A stretch of 64,000 nt of DNA from Utricularia gibba (GCA_002189035.1 CM007989.1:8103501-8167500), one strand, 5' to 3'; shown: positions 24,720-40,236, numbered from the stretch's first letter. Notes: generated by a model from the letters alone, not told the origin. Numbers and translations are program-made.

Positions 24720-25397
24720 CATGAACGCCACCCACCTCATTCCCCCCCATTTGTGAGGTTAGCGAGCCTTTATCATGCGTAAGAGAGACTCTTCCCTCGT
24801 CATCCATGCTGACATTGAAAATTAAACGTTCAAAACGTTTGATTATCCAGAATCACTTTTGTGATTTCTTTCTTTAAAAAAATTCTAAATTTTAATAGCA
24901 AAACTTTTATTTTATTGGAATCATTTCTATTTTGGAAAATTGCACCCACCTTTGCTAATAATAATAATAATAATAATGTGTTCCAGTGATTTGACCAATT
25001 TTTTAAATGTGTCTATGTATCCACCTACTATCCGTATTTACTGCTTTTTATTGGTGCACCACCCGTCATCTTGGAGCAGAGGGTATTTTTGTCATTTTGC
25101 CAGCTGACGTGTTTCCACGTCGATGCAGCCTTTTTTGCATCCTCCCGGACTCCCGTGTCCGATTTGTCGACTTGAAGAAACGTGTCCAATTTATCGACAC
25201 GCCTCCTACCTACCTAGAACCCCAACACTTTTCATGGATATTAACCTTTTCCAGCAACTACGAGAAGGAAGTCCAGCCCATCTAGGAAGAGAGCGAGCAG
25301 AATGCCCCACCCAATGTGCCCTGCTACTCACCACGTCTCCCTCACCGGGATACAAATCTTGCCATTAAACACATACACACACACACTGCATTGTCAC
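24720..25397. other. Intergenic region between the galactosyltransferase and DAYSLEEPER-like genes
   Basis: No gene is seen. It contains an AT-rich stretch (24830-24980), a TAA trinucleotide repeat at 24956-24977, and from 25370 a short CA run next to the following stop codon. Confidence 0.5.
24956..24977. repeat. TAA microsatellite
   Basis: Seven uninterrupted TAA units and a partial one. Confidence 0.85.
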
Positions 25398-27530
25398 TTA
25401 AATCGGATTTTCCATCTTCAGAACCGGGGATGCTGACGGCTCCGCCTTCTTCTCCGCGTTGAGCAGCCAGTCCTTGGCACACACGAGCGCCTCCACCGTC
25501 TCCGGCCGCAACGAGCACCTGTAGCTGTCCATTTCCTTGCGCACGGTGTCGAACACGGACTCGGGAGGGACGGAGCACACCGGAATCGACAGGATGTCTC
25601 GCGCCATTTTCGACAGAGTTGGGTACTTGGTCTTGTTCAACTTCCACCACCCTATCACGTCGAAGTTAGGCACACGGGGCAGGAGGGATTCCTCCAGGTA
25701 CTGGTCTAACTCCGACCTTGCAAGTTGGCTTGTGGTTTCCATGATGTACACTTCGAAATCCTGGAGCCCGCCGCCGTTGCTCTTGGCCCCCGTTGTTGGG
25801 TCCTCCGACCTGATGGAAGAATCCTCGCCAGTTGCTTCATCGGCATAGGCAGGAGTAAGGGGCAGAGGCAACGCCACATATTCCAGGAAGAGTTCGTGGA
25901 TTCCTTCGTCGACCACCTTCACGTAGGAGGTGGCTTCTTCACCGTAGATCTTTGAGAAACTGAACTCCACCAGCTTCATCTTGAACCGGGGATCCATGAC
26001 AACAGCGATAGCCAGTATGAAACAGCAGCTCTTGAAGTACGCATCGAATTTCTCCTGCATGAACTTCGCCAGGTTGCTTGTGAAAGCATCCTCGCTACCT
26101 GTGGCACGTCCCAACTCCAACTGAAACTTCCATACTTCGTGGAAGAATGTGTTGGTAGTCGGAACTTCTGATGTTGCCAACAGATTGGCCATGCCGAAGA
26201 GGGGCGCCAGAAAGGTCTTTGCCAGGGTTTCTACTTGCTTCCACTCCTCCTCGGTCAGGGCATCATTGTAATCTGGATCCTTGGTGTCAAGGCAGGAGAA
26301 CACTTGCTTTAGCTCTGAAGCAGCCAGCAACATTTCATAGGTTGTGTTCCAATGAGCGCTGTCATCGATAGCAAGATTCCTCGAGCTCGGTACTTGTAGC
26401 TGCTGTTTCAGCTCAGTGAACTTCTCCTCACGAGACTCCGAGGTTTTGACGTACTTGACGCTGTCTCTAACCTTCTTGACAATACCCTGAACCGATGCTA
26501 AGGATTCTTCAACCATGCTGCTGGTGGAACGGGCCAAACAATTTCCAAGCAACAACTGGCCACCAAGAACCATGGGGTTCTTGACTGATAGCAGTGCTCT
26601 CAGATTGTCGATGGATGCATCAGCCAGAGGCTGATTAATAGTGACTGAGAACAGCTTACCATCCATATTCCAGTCTGATAAACAAGCAGCAACCGAATGG
26701 CTGAAAGCAGTATCGGATTCTGGATGAGGCTCCATAATCACATTAAGAAGTTTGCGATGTAGATTCCATTCATTGTCAATGAACTGCCCTGTGACGAACA
26801 TGTACCCATTAGTTTGAGATGAAGACCACAAATCTAATGTGAGACAGATTCGCCCAGGAACACCCTCCATAACCTTCTGAATGCTCTGCTTCTCTCTCAA
26901 GTAAGTTGCAACACAGTCTCCCTGTACAGTATTGAAGCTCACCATATCAAACCGAGGCTGTAAACTCTGAGTAAACTCCACAAATGCAGGATGCTCAACA
27001 ATGTGAAGAGGATAATCGTGCATGATAATCATCTTAGCAATCTTGTGTCTGCTGCTATCGGCATCAAAGGAGAGGAACGGCACAGGAGGTGTACGGAACC
27101 GCTTCTTTGGCACAGTCGCAAGAATACCAATCTTCGAAGGTGCACTATATGTACTCATTTGGTATTTCTCCTGATTACGTTGGACAACGGGACATGTGCC
27201 CTTGGCAATATGCCGTTTCAGATGGCTGGTACCAGCAACTTTAGACCCAGTGCTGTAAGCAAACGACTGCTTGCATTGCTTGCAACAGGCCTTCCGAATT
27301 CCAGGGGCAACATTTTCAATGGTAAAATGCTCCCAAACTACAGACTTCTTCTTCCTACGCTTTGTGGGAACTTCGTTTTCCATACCAATCGGTGTTGCTG
27401 TCTCCAGCGGGATGGGTTCTTCCATGGGCACGATGTCAAGTTGCATATCCCCATCCTTAAAATCTGCCTCCTCCATGGAAACCACGAGCTCAGTACCAAC
27501 AGCAGATTCAGGGTTTTCCATCTCCATCAT
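25398..27530 (-). CDS. Zinc-finger BED, hAT-transposase-derived protein, DAYSLEEPER-like
   Basis: A single exon of 710 codons with no break. An acidic N terminus leads to a basic TKRRKKKS block, then a BED zinc finger (WEHFTIENV, CCKQC at 82-86, HLKRHIAKGTC at 103-113). A long hAT-like core follows, with LTLDLWSS, NEWNLHRKLLNV and SVKYVKTSESREEKFTELKQ. The hAT C-terminal dimerisation region comes last (LDQYLEESLLPR, WWKLNKTKYPTLSKMARDIL, SVPPESVF, LRPETVEALVCAKDWL). Size and order match Arabidopsis DAYSLEEPER (696 residues), a domesticated transposase that binds DNA as a regulator and is essential for normal growth. No terminal inverted repeats or target duplication are seen nearby, which supports a host gene. 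A leader intron of about 1 kb is likely (27552-28515, acceptor clear, donor tentative). Confidence 0.9.
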   Translation of the reverse strand: MMEMENPESAVGTELVVSMEEADFKDGDMQLDIVPMEEPIPLETATPIGMENEVPTKRRKKKSVVWEHFTIENVAPGIRKACCKQCKQSFAYSTGSKVAGTSHLKRHIAKGTCPVVQRNQEKYQMSTYSAPSKIGILATVPKKRFRTPPVPFLSFDADSSRHKIAKMIIMHDYPLHIVEHPAFVEFTQSLQPRFDMVSFNTVQGDCVATYLREKQSIQKVMEGVPGRICLTLDLWSSSQTNGYMFVTGQFIDNEWNLHRKLLNVIMEPHPESDTAFSHSVAACLSDWNMDGKLFSVTINQPLADASIDNLRALLSVKNPMVLGGQLLLGNCLARSTSSMVEESLASVQGIVKKVRDSVKYVKTSESREEKFTELKQQLQVPSSRNLAIDDSAHWNTTYEMLLAASELKQVFSCLDTKDPDYNDALTEEEWKQVETLAKTFLAPLFGMANLLATSEVPTTNTFFHEVWKFQLELGRATGSEDAFTSNLAKFMQEKFDAYFKSCCFILAIAVVMDPRFKMKLVEFSFSKIYGEEATSYVKVVDEGIHELFLEYVALPLPLTPAYADEATGEDSSIRSEDPTTGAKSNGGGLQDFEVYIMETTSQLARSELDQYLEESLLPRVPNFDVIGWWKLNKTKYPTLSKMARDILSIPVCSVPPESVFDTVRKEMDSYRCSLRPETVEALVCAKDWLLNAEKKAEPSASPVLKMENPI

Positions 27531-28620
27531 GACAAACTACTAAAAATTTCTCTGCAAAACACAAACGCCCTGGGTTTAAAAAACATCCTGACTGATGATA
27601 ACCGGGAAAAACGAAAGAGTAGAAAGACACGTCGCTTTTCATTCCAGGAATTAACAAGGCCTAAACCCACATAAACAACAACTCGGAAAACAATTTCCCA
27701 GAAACCTCAAAAGTCCTGACCACTGAGGATCTGGGTCAGAGGGCAAGGACCCTTCAACGGGCCAAACCCGGAAACTCGACGCGCAGTTTGCAGGAAGAGA
27801 TGCCCATACAATTCAGAGCTGTAACCTTTTAATCGTAAGGCAATTGGGCCAAGAAACAGAAGAACAAGAACTCAGGACCACCGAACGCCCACCGAAAAAT
27901 AAGGAGGTCAACGATCCACATCTAAGTATGATATTACAAAAGCAACCCACACCCAATTTTCCCCCGAATATTAATAAATATTAATTACTGGACCCAGTGG
28001 ACCAGCAACTACCAAAAACAAAAAATGAGTTAACAACTCTGCACCACGAAAAAAGGGGAAAACAGATCTATCTAAAAACATGGGCTGCAAGCAAGTAGAA
28101 ATTTTCCGAAAGCCCATATCGAAATCAACACCGCCCAGAAACTTGAACAGAAGAAAGAACATGTAACGAAGAAGCCTATTTAAACCGGCTAACTTGAAAA
28201 CAATGAAACGTGAACTTATACCGCCAATCCCACAGAAAAGATGTCTGGCCTTGAGAGGAAAAAATGCCCATCTGGAACTAAAGGAACCGAATTTTAATTT
28301 CACGCAACCGGACGACATAGCAAACATGAGATCCATCAAGCAAAACTCAGTAAAACAAGCAAATAGATCCATCGTAATTAGACCACTCCAATTTCACCAA
28401 GAAATACGCAGAACAAAAAGCCCTCGCCAAAAAAAGGACATCCACGAAAACGACCGCCCCCTGTAGAAACAAAAAATCTCCGGAACACAGCCAGAGAAAC
28501 CCTAACTCGCCATACCAGCGGAAGAAAAAACAGAGATCGGATCAGATCCCGACAAGCGCCACCGCGGGAGCAAGAAGTCCGGCGAATCTCCCCCGTTACA
28601 GATCTAGGTTTCCGATGAGG
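27531..28620 (-). promoter_or_regulatory. Probable spliced 5' leader and promoter of the DAYSLEEPER-like gene
   Basis: Acceptor TTTTGCAG|AGAAATTT ends at 27552, 22 bp before the ATG. GC-richer DNA with a first-exon look lies at 28516-28610, with a candidate donor CTG|GTATGG at 28515. The donor is tentative. No coding gene is seen on the other strand. Confidence 0.45.
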
Positions 28621-28639
28621 AAGACGAATTGGGCTTGGG

Positions 28640-31240
28640 ATTGGACCTTGAATTAATTTTCCTTTTTCTTGTGTTGGTGGGTTTGAATTTGGTTGGCGAT
28701 AAGGGTTTATTTACTTCTGGTGTTGGGGCGGGCGGGTATCAAAATTTTGTAAAACCAAATTGGATATGGACTTTCAGGTCCGGTCCGGTCCATCCAAAAT
28801 CCACTGACTCGCGCGTGCCTTTTCATTTGGGCATCGACCAATCACCTAAATAGTCCACTAAAAATAATTAGGCGAAAAATATTTACTTAATTTCCGATTT
28901 TCTTTTTATAAAGAAATATATGGTCCATAACAATTTTAAAAATTAGTATCTGTTTAGTATACTTTCTTGATAATCATTTTTAGGAAAGTTATTTTGAAAA
29001 AAATAGAAGTTAAGAATTTTCAATTTCTACAAAAATGAGAAATAATTCCAATTTCAAAATTTTTTGAAGCAGAATTCATCAAATTTCATTATCCATGCTA
29101 TACTCATATAATATTATCTGCTTCAATCACTCAATTCACATAGTTTTACATTCTCTACTTTCGAATACAAAATTTCATACAAAATTAATAAAAAAATTTT
29201 ATTTAATAGATTTTATTTTTCATTTATAATCAATGTAATATACCATCATTATCACATGAGTCTTACATTCTCCATCTATTAGATACTAAGCATCCTTATT
29301 GAGTGTCCCTTATACTACCTTTGGTATAATAAAACTATTTTAAAATCATTTTTCAAAAAAACCGAATTTATTCCAAAAAGATATTTTATCATTATGTACA
29401 TTATTTTTTAATTTTTTTTGTTGTATTGTATTGGAAAAATTATGAATACTTTCTAAAGTTGACTTGTGGCAGCATATTTTGTATATAATTAATAAGATTT
29501 TGGTTCTAGTAAATGATGTCTCATAATCCAATTTTATTTAAAAAATAATAATGAATGAGATGACATTCTTTTAGGATAATATTTAATTTAGGTAAATACT
29601 ATTTTAATAATTTCACTTTTTCAATATTTTGTTACTCACCAGAAATTTAGATGTAAGGTATGAGATGAATGTGAAAATTAAGTCTTGTTAGTGCAATTCC
29701 AATAAAATATCTCTAAATAAGAGTTTTATTTTGTAATAATCACAATTTAGAGGGATAGATTTGCAAATTTAGTCACGGTCACTTTATCTCTCACATACTA
29801 AAACATAAAAGTTACCTTGAAAGTGATTACTTTTTCACACACTGCAAAAAAAAAGGTTAGATTTCTAAATTATTTCAGAAGGCAGTCCAAATTTGGTAAT
29901 AGATTGTTGCAAAAGGAGCATTTCAAAATTTCTGATTTTTTATGATATATGTATAACACAAAATTTTAATTTGTCTATTTTTTAAAGGGAAACATTACTA
30001 GGCACAATTTTACAATCTCGGATTGATTTCTTCTTTCTCTTTTATACACTAAGTAAAAAATTAAAATCGAAGTTATTTCTTTTTTTCACACATATATCAC
30101 ATGATATATTAAATTTCAAAGTCACGAGGTCCAATTGGGTAGCAAGCAAAGAAGTAAATATGGGCAAGTGGTGTCGCGCAATTGCCCCTCATTAACTTCT
30201 GGGAAGGGACCATTCTCATCCTCCCTGTCCTCCCAACGCCGCGCACCCATCACACCACATTCAAAGGCCTTCTCTCCACGCCACCCGATCCAGATTCTGG
30301 AACGCCAACCATATGCTGCACGGCTATAACTCTGCTGCAACTCCTTAACAGTCTGAACCACCGGCTAGTTCCAACTCAACCGGTTCTGTTCTGCAGTGTC
30401 CGGGTCACCCTCCTGCTGATCTGATCCCATGTTGTTCGATGGCTGCAACTTGATGAGAGTGTTGCTCGAGCTGGAAACTTTAAAATATGTTTCTGATGTG
30501 TTGTACTTTGGTATCCTCACTGCCTACTGCATATAGGTAGATTGTTTTGTCGATTCCTTTTGTCCCTACTGATCCAAAGTTTTACTTTTTGACAAACCAG
30601 CTGATCATCGCGATTGACCCTTCTTGCAATTAGTGACATGGGGGGCTTTTTCTGCATAAAAGGTTGGGTTTTGGGAGTTCAGAAGCACAGACAAGAGCTT
30701 GGAGTGAAATTTGAACAGGCACAGGTTGTAAGAGAGGGGCAGTGGAGCGGATAAGTGTGTGGTGAAGAAAGCGGGACAAAAGGGGGAGTGCTGGATGGGT
30801 CACCCTCTTCACATGTCTCCCATGTGGATCGGGTCGCACACTTCTCGTGCCTGAAAGCAAACTACTCCATGGTTTGTAATGGCGTGGCTGGTTTGACCCA
30901 CCAATCGCCGTTGGTCTAGAAATCAGTTCATCGACTGTAAGAATATTTCTCAGCATGCATTGCGTGTGTTTTGGAATCATATTACAGAACACTCGTTTAG
31001 TTGCAAGATCTTTTGTGTTTCTTGGTAATTGAGATCCAATCCGATCCAATTAGGAATGGTTTGGAGTCACCCAGATCGGCAGCCCGAACATTGACAGTGG
31101 ACCATGACCACACTGGTGGGGCACTGGTTGGAGCCGCACTGCAGAGGCTCGGGTTGGGGTAATAATGTCGTGGAAGATGAAATGGTAGTCCAGGTTTGGA
31201 ATAGGGCGATATTCCTCTCGGGATTGGTGGACAGGCTCTC
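28640..31240. other. Gene-poor AT-rich DNA upstream of MIR396
   Basis: 28860-30120 is extremely AT-rich with many A and T runs, no open frame of note and no clear terminal repeats. 30120-31240 is of normal composition, again with no recognised gene; it may carry regulatory DNA for MIR396. Confidence 0.5.
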
Positions 31241-31249
31241 CCCTTCTCC

Positions 31250-31257
31250 TATAAATA
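31250..31257 (+). promoter_or_regulatory. TATA box of the MIR396 gene
   Basis: TATAAATA in a C/T-rich setting, 189 bp upstream of the mature miR396. Transcription would begin near 31280, usual for a Pol II pri-miRNA. Confidence 0.65.
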
Positions 31258-31419
31258 CTCCCCCTTTCTCCAAAACCTACACCATGCACTCATCTTCCTC
31301 CGCCTCACCTGCAAATTTCCATGGTGACATGTGTGCTTCTTCAACGGTGCGTCTCATACCATACCATCATCTCCTTCTTCCAAGAAGCAGAAGAAGAACC
31401 AGTAGGGTTTTGTTGACGA

Positions 31420-31545
31420 GTGGCCCATCTTCTTATTCTTCCACAGCTTTCTTGAACTGCAGGTGTACGGATTCCCGACACCAGAAACTTCCCTCTGCAG
31501 TTCAATAAAGCTGTGGGACGACAAGGAGAAGGTCAGATGCTTTTT
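31420..31545 (+). ncRNA. MIR396: MIR396 precursor hairpin (miR396a-type)
   Basis: The 5' arm at 31439-31459 is identical to mature miR396a as I know it (it begins TTCCACAGCT and ends TTGAACTG, 21 nt). The 3' arm at 31500-31520 begins GTTCAATAAAGCTG, like miR396-3p, and pairs with the 5' arm with one G-U wobble and one C-A mismatch. CTGCAG palindromic ends extend the stem, enclosing a loop of about 30-40 nt, and CTTCTT / AAGGAG pair at the base. The precursor sits 160 nt after the expected start from the TATA box. miR396 cuts mRNAs of growth-regulating factors (GRFs) and so limits cell proliferation in leaves and other organs. The plus-strand open frame over this region (31104-31508) is incidental. 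Confidence 0.93.
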
Positions 31546-34500
31546 TCCAGATCTGATGGAACCATTCTCTTCTTTCGCGCATCATCAATCAAATTCGTGG
31601 ATCTTCATTCCAAATCCCAATTCTCTTCTCCTTCTTTTTGTTTTTTTGAAAATTGTGTCTGTGTTGATCCCATTTGTCTTATCATCTGCACCACACACGG
31701 AAAGATAAGAAAGAAGAGATTTTTTTCCCTACTTTTGTTCTTGTCTCCCATGACTTGGATTGATCTCCTTTGGCAGCCAACAGTTTGATTCCGCATTGCA
31801 AACCCTAAACCAGTTCGTCTCAAGCCTTCCCACTCCGATCCATATTGCCCTCGAATCGAACCAGACGAAGGTTTTCCCAAGATCCCCGAAATCAGATACA
31901 AAACCCCAATTCGCAAATTGCTCATGATACATCAACAGGAGGAAGAAGAAGAAAAGCACATTGATTGATGATGTGCTCCTTTAATTTGTGATTATTGCAC
32001 TTGGTTCTGTACAGCTGGAATTTGAATACACCAGGGCAGCCCAATAGGCTTCTATCAATTCTCATATTATTTATTCGAAATTTTTTATTATTATTAGTGT
32101 GTGAAATTACATGTGAGTCCCCGAATCTGGGTAGAAGACAATGTTTACTACCTACTACATGGACCACCATGTTTGCATTTGGCCCTCTCTTATTCAACAG
32201 CCACACCCCCCCCCCCCCCCCCCCCCCAACAAATACCATTATTGTTCTCAACTCAAACGAGTGTTCCCCAGGGGTCACGTGGACCATCAGCCCTACTGCC
32301 CATATAGGTGAACATGTAAATTGGAAATCTTGTTATAGTGTGATATTTGTATGAAAAAATGACCATTATTAATGTTCATTTTTTGTCTTAGAGAAGATAA
32401 CCGTAGGTCTGAGGTAGGGATAATTTTGTCTATACACTCGCACTCTCCATGGGCATAATTGTCAATTGACCCTATCGCAATTGTGGATACAATTAACTAC
32501 ACAATTGGATGTGACGGAATTCTCAATTTTAAATATTTTTTAATGAAAATATTAAATGATATTTCGTGAAATGAAGCTGGTAAATTGGATTTTTTTACTC
32601 CTTTTTTTTTAAAAAATGTTTTCATCTCGGGAAAGAAAAAAGGTACACTGGAGGTGCAGAGAAAGCAGAAATTGAGACAACTAGGGTTTCACAATTACCC
32701 TATGACTTCATGTGATGGGGTTAAACAGAACCCTCGCAACCAACAGAAGCAACTTCCTCACATGCAATTTCATGATCGGTTTGCGATTTTACGATATTGT
32801 TCGTTGTGAATATAAATCAATCTTTCATGGTTTTATATAAGAAATCTGTGCATGTGTGCATGATATGATACCCATGATTCCCGGTTGGTGTCACGCAGAT
32901 GAAGCCATTATCTCTTCCCCGTTGAGTGTTTGCAGAATCCGAATTCTGTTAAAACAAGACATATATTTCCTTTCACGATTGATGGGAGGAAAACCAGAAG
33001 CAGAGGCGCGCAGCAGAACCCAAGAACCAGCTAGGGTTTTCTTCGCCTAATCGACGAGGACGAGGACGAGGGAGGCGACGGGACCCCAGTACTGTTCCCC
33101 ACCGCGTTGGGACGAAACCCAGTTGGCATTCCCCGTCCCCATCCCTCAGTTCGTCCCGTGCTCCCGATCCGATTGTACGAAAAGGCGGTGGCCGCATTCC
33201 ATCATTACATCGCCCGTGCATCGCCCCTCTTCCCTTCAACAACGTGGGTAAGAGTGTCGCGACGCGTTTCGAATTATCTATTAGAAATATTATTTTAAAA
33301 AATACTTTAATAATATTGGCCCGAATACCTTGATTTCTGTTTGGGCCTGAGCTGCAGGTCTGAAATTAGCCCCAATATGGGCCTTGGCCCAGAAACATAT
33401 ATTTTAATTTGTATTCAATTTTCCGTTAAAAATACTTTTTATACAATTAAAAATGAAAATAAGTTATGGTCTATAAATGGATTTTGTTTTTCAAAATTTT
33501 TTCAATACTCACCATATTTTTACATCATATTATCCGTTTTGAACATTTAATTATATTTTTATGTTTTTTATTTTATTGAATACTTTATCCTGTCGGTAAA
33601 TGATGTGGGGATAATTATACCATTAATTGGACGCACAATTAATTAAAAAAAGAAACATATATTTTTATTTTTTTCTTCATTAATTAATGATGGGAGTAAA
33701 AGCTAAGCTCCACGTGACGGGGAGTGTGACAAAAGTGTCATCCCCGGGTCCCACCCCAACACTGTGGAGAAGGCTGACGTGGCCACCCGCTGACATTTTC
33801 GCATTTTAATATTTTGATATTATTTATTGGGACATGATTATATTAATCAACCTGCTTAAACAAAAAGAGACAACGTAGCCTGTATTAATCATTATCCAAT
33901 CCAGAAAAAGAGGCGCCATGAAAAGTGTTTTCATTAATTTTTATCCTATAAATTTAATTAAAAATACGAAAATTGTTTTTTTTGTGATAATATTCTTATT
34001 TTTTTTAGGGAAAAAAATATCCTATTATTGTGCATGATAAAAGTAATGAAAAAGAAAAAGAAAAAGAAGGTGATGGGAGATGGGTACTGTTTTTGGATGT
34101 CGGGAGGCAAAGCCGCCGGCGCCATTACCTGAGATCGATTGATTTCCACCACTCAAATTCGAAGCGGTCTGGGTATCGTGTCACGCTATTCTATTGCTGC
34201 ATTTACCGTCTGCTTTCCGACTTTTTATTGGTCTACGGTGGCACCATTTTCAAATGTCTGGCTTAGGTACTGCGAATTTTAGTCTTACCCTTTGTTTGAA
34301 ATAGGAAATTCGTCATTAATCCGGCGTCAACTTTCAAGTGGCGCAGCTCTTGATATATCTTAGGTGGGTATCTTTCCTGGAACATGCCTTTTTGTTGTCT
34401 TGTGTTGATACTCAACAGCTTGGGTCCTGTTTGTCTGCATGCTGCCTGCGGAGTTCTCTTGCAAGGGTATGCTTTCGTGTTTATGGTGTGTTCTTTGGAT

Positions 34501-34793
34501 TTCTGGATGAGTATGCATTTCCGGATCACGCCTGATTTTGATGCCCAAGAAGGAAACTTTTTGTTTGTATGCGTGTTCGTATTTGGCGTTCTGTTGTACT
34601 TTGTATGAACTGATCGAAAAAAGGAACCCTTTGCTCGTTGGTTCCTGTGGGTGCGTAATTGTCATTGTTGTTGATCATCATATATTTCATTACGCTTTCT
34701 GTTGGGTACGTCTTTTGAATCGTGGCTTTCCTTCTTCCGTTTTTCATCTTGCAGTTGTGTGACTGGGGCGGGAATGAGCATTTTTTATAAAAA
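31546..34793. other. Intergenic region between MIR396 and CIPK
   Basis: 31550-31990 is likely the rest of the pri-miRNA transcript. It is followed by the poly-C tract, AT-rich DNA and a GC-richer island at 32990-33250 with an AGGGTTTT telo-box-like motif. TGGGCC motifs lie at 33316-33390. No gene is recognised. 34270-34790 is probably the CIPK leader, with an acceptor (cttgcag) about 40 bp before the ATG. Confidence 0.45.
32206..32227. repeat. Poly-C tract, 22 bases
   Basis: An uninterrupted run of 22 C on the plus strand in intergenic DNA. Its true length is uncertain because homopolymers in this assembly look unreliable. Confidence 0.85.
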
Positions 34794-38290
<3,497 letters not shown>

Positions 38291-38395
38291 TACTCTTGTG
38301 AATAGCATGAAAGAGATCAGTCTGCCAAGCAAGATCCTGTACTTCAGGTGTTGTTTAGACGATGCTCTAGCTTATCATGTAGTATACGTTATAAT

Positions 38396-38401
38396 AATAA
38401 A
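38396..38401 (+). terminator. Candidate poly(A) signal of the CIPK gene
   Basis: AATAAA 106 bp after the stop, inside the 365-bp spacer shared with the convergent gene. Confidence 0.4.
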
Positions 38402-38655
38402 GAAAAGCCACTACTGAAACATGCTTGTTTTATTGTTTTGATGCATTGACAACAAAAAGCAAAGAAACCATCTGAGTTCTTGAATTCCTTCATGTACAAA
38501 CGAAGGTTGTCTTCACAACCACTTATGATTCTGATTCCGAGTCATTTTCGCCTCAGACAAAAAATCATCACATACAAAAGCACAGGGATATACCAAACTG
38601 TTAGAAACTTGAATGCTGTTACTTGTCAACAAGAGGTTGTCTGACGTAAGTAACA

Positions 38656-39336
38656 TCAATCGTATAATCCCTCTTGGTCCCAAATGTCAACAAGACAATC
38701 AACCATTTCCTGGGGTACATGAAGAGTGGGAAACAATAATTCGATGAATCATGTTAATTGGGTGGGAGTTTAGTAACTCACCGAGAGAGGAACATTAGCT
38801 CTCTGTTGAAATTGTTTGCTGAGCCCTGAGAAGGTCCCATAGCTTTTAACCCCACTAAAATCATAAAAAAACTGCCTTAAAACATTGAATTGCATGAAAT
38901 ACACGAATTATGAGAGAATCTACTTTGTACTAGACCATGGTCTTGGATACGTGTGCAGGAGGGCCAGGAAAATGGAAGTACCTGAGCAATGGTAGCTTAG
39001 TTTGTCCTTGTTTCTGAGATTCCTCCTCGTGCTTGGCCCACTGATGCCTGCTTTGGTTCCAGAGAAGTAGCCCTGCAAGCACAGAAACAAAAAAGATGCG
39101 TTTCGTTTTCGGGTCAAAATCATCAGCCGAAGGATACAGAAACACATGACCGTCCGAATGGAGCAACTAAACTTGCCATGATTTACAAAGTTGGAAATGT
39201 CGTTTCCAATGCCATTGCATCTGGAATTGGATCGTTTGAATCTCTGATCGTTTACTTCAAAAAATGAAGAGTTTCTGGAACTCCAGGAATCATCTGAACT
39301 CTCTAGTCCTAGTTGATTGCGACTTCTCCCTTCCAT
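38656..39336 (-). CDS. Gag1-like clamp (DUF4050) domain protein
   Basis: Exons in transcript order: 39177-39336, 38982-39072, 38782-38854, 38656-38709; 125 residues from the ATG at 39336. The family signature is clear: NFVNHGLLLWNQSRHQW at about 49-65 and the C terminus EMVDCLVDIWDQEGLYD. The cellular role of plant members is not known to me. Intron 1 has a GC donor (CATG|GCAAGT at 39176), needed to join FVNH to GLLLW in phase. The frame stays open upstream of the ATG to about 39371 (SCIASCLRSQ), and a possible acceptor lies just before it. A further 5' exon with the true start is therefore possible; homologues often begin with a short Cys-rich segment. It is tail to tail with CIPK. Confidence 0.85.
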
Positions 39337-40236
39337 TTGGGAACGAAGACAGGACGCAATACAACTTCTGCTCAGATCCCAAAAAGAAAAGCAAAAATCC
39401 CAATGTGATAATCCATCTGTATTAGTTCTTATTTGTATCTTCCTAGTTCTTATGCATTCCCTGAGTCAAGAACGCAAAAACGACTCTCCATGACTCTTAT
39501 GCCTCAAAAAGTATCAACGACAACAAAGTTGAAGTTTTTCAGGGGCCTTAAAACATAAATCTGCACCAACAAACAGAAAAACGCTACATCAAAATTCTGA
39601 CTTTGCACTCCTTGTGCCCCCGATTTCCCCACTATTCCGTAGGAAATTTTAGGTTCAAACTATGAAAGTAAAACAAGAAAACATACCCCAACCAATCAAA
39701 AAAATGATAGATCACAGAAATGAAAGAACCGCAAGGCTTCATATATCTGATCAAATTCAAACCCGGCTCATGCTACTTCTCTGCCCTGACCTGAATCCAA
39801 AAAAATAATTTCATCAGAATTAAAGCAGTTTCATGGACGCCTGAATCAAACCTCAACTTCTGCAAAACGAGAGAAAGGTGGCATGCCTGTGGGTTGAAAC
39901 GATGATGTTCATCAACAAAAAGATGGGTTTTTGAAAGCTCAAGAACGGGTTGTTTCTGGAAACGCTTTCAGCGAAAAATAAGCAGGCCGTTGGATATATT
40001 ACAAAAAGGGCTGTTTATTCAAAGTGATGTGATGGAATACAGAATACCAAACAACATCAGAAGAAAAGAGGAACAAGCATCTTGGCATAAACCCATCCAA
40101 TGACCTCTCTAATCTTTTTCACCCTCTTCAAAATCGTTTATCATATGCTTCTTGATCTCAGTCTTCATTTTAAATTTCTCCAGAGAAAAGTCTTCACCTT
40201 GGAGTTCAGATAACAAGAATACGAAACATTTCTTTT

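Noticed and set aside
25398-27530. Active hAT transposon
   Set aside because: No terminal inverted repeats or 8-bp target duplications were seen on either side, and the protein matches the domesticated DAYSLEEPER type.
31104-31508. Plus-strand frame of 134 codons starting before the MIR396 TATA box
   Set aside because: It starts upstream of the expected transcription start and runs through the miR396 hairpin; the hairpin explains the conserved part.
32973-33242. Frames in the GC-richer island at 33 kb as a gene
   Set aside because: Low-complexity, no family features and no splice context; the island looks more like a promoter or relic.
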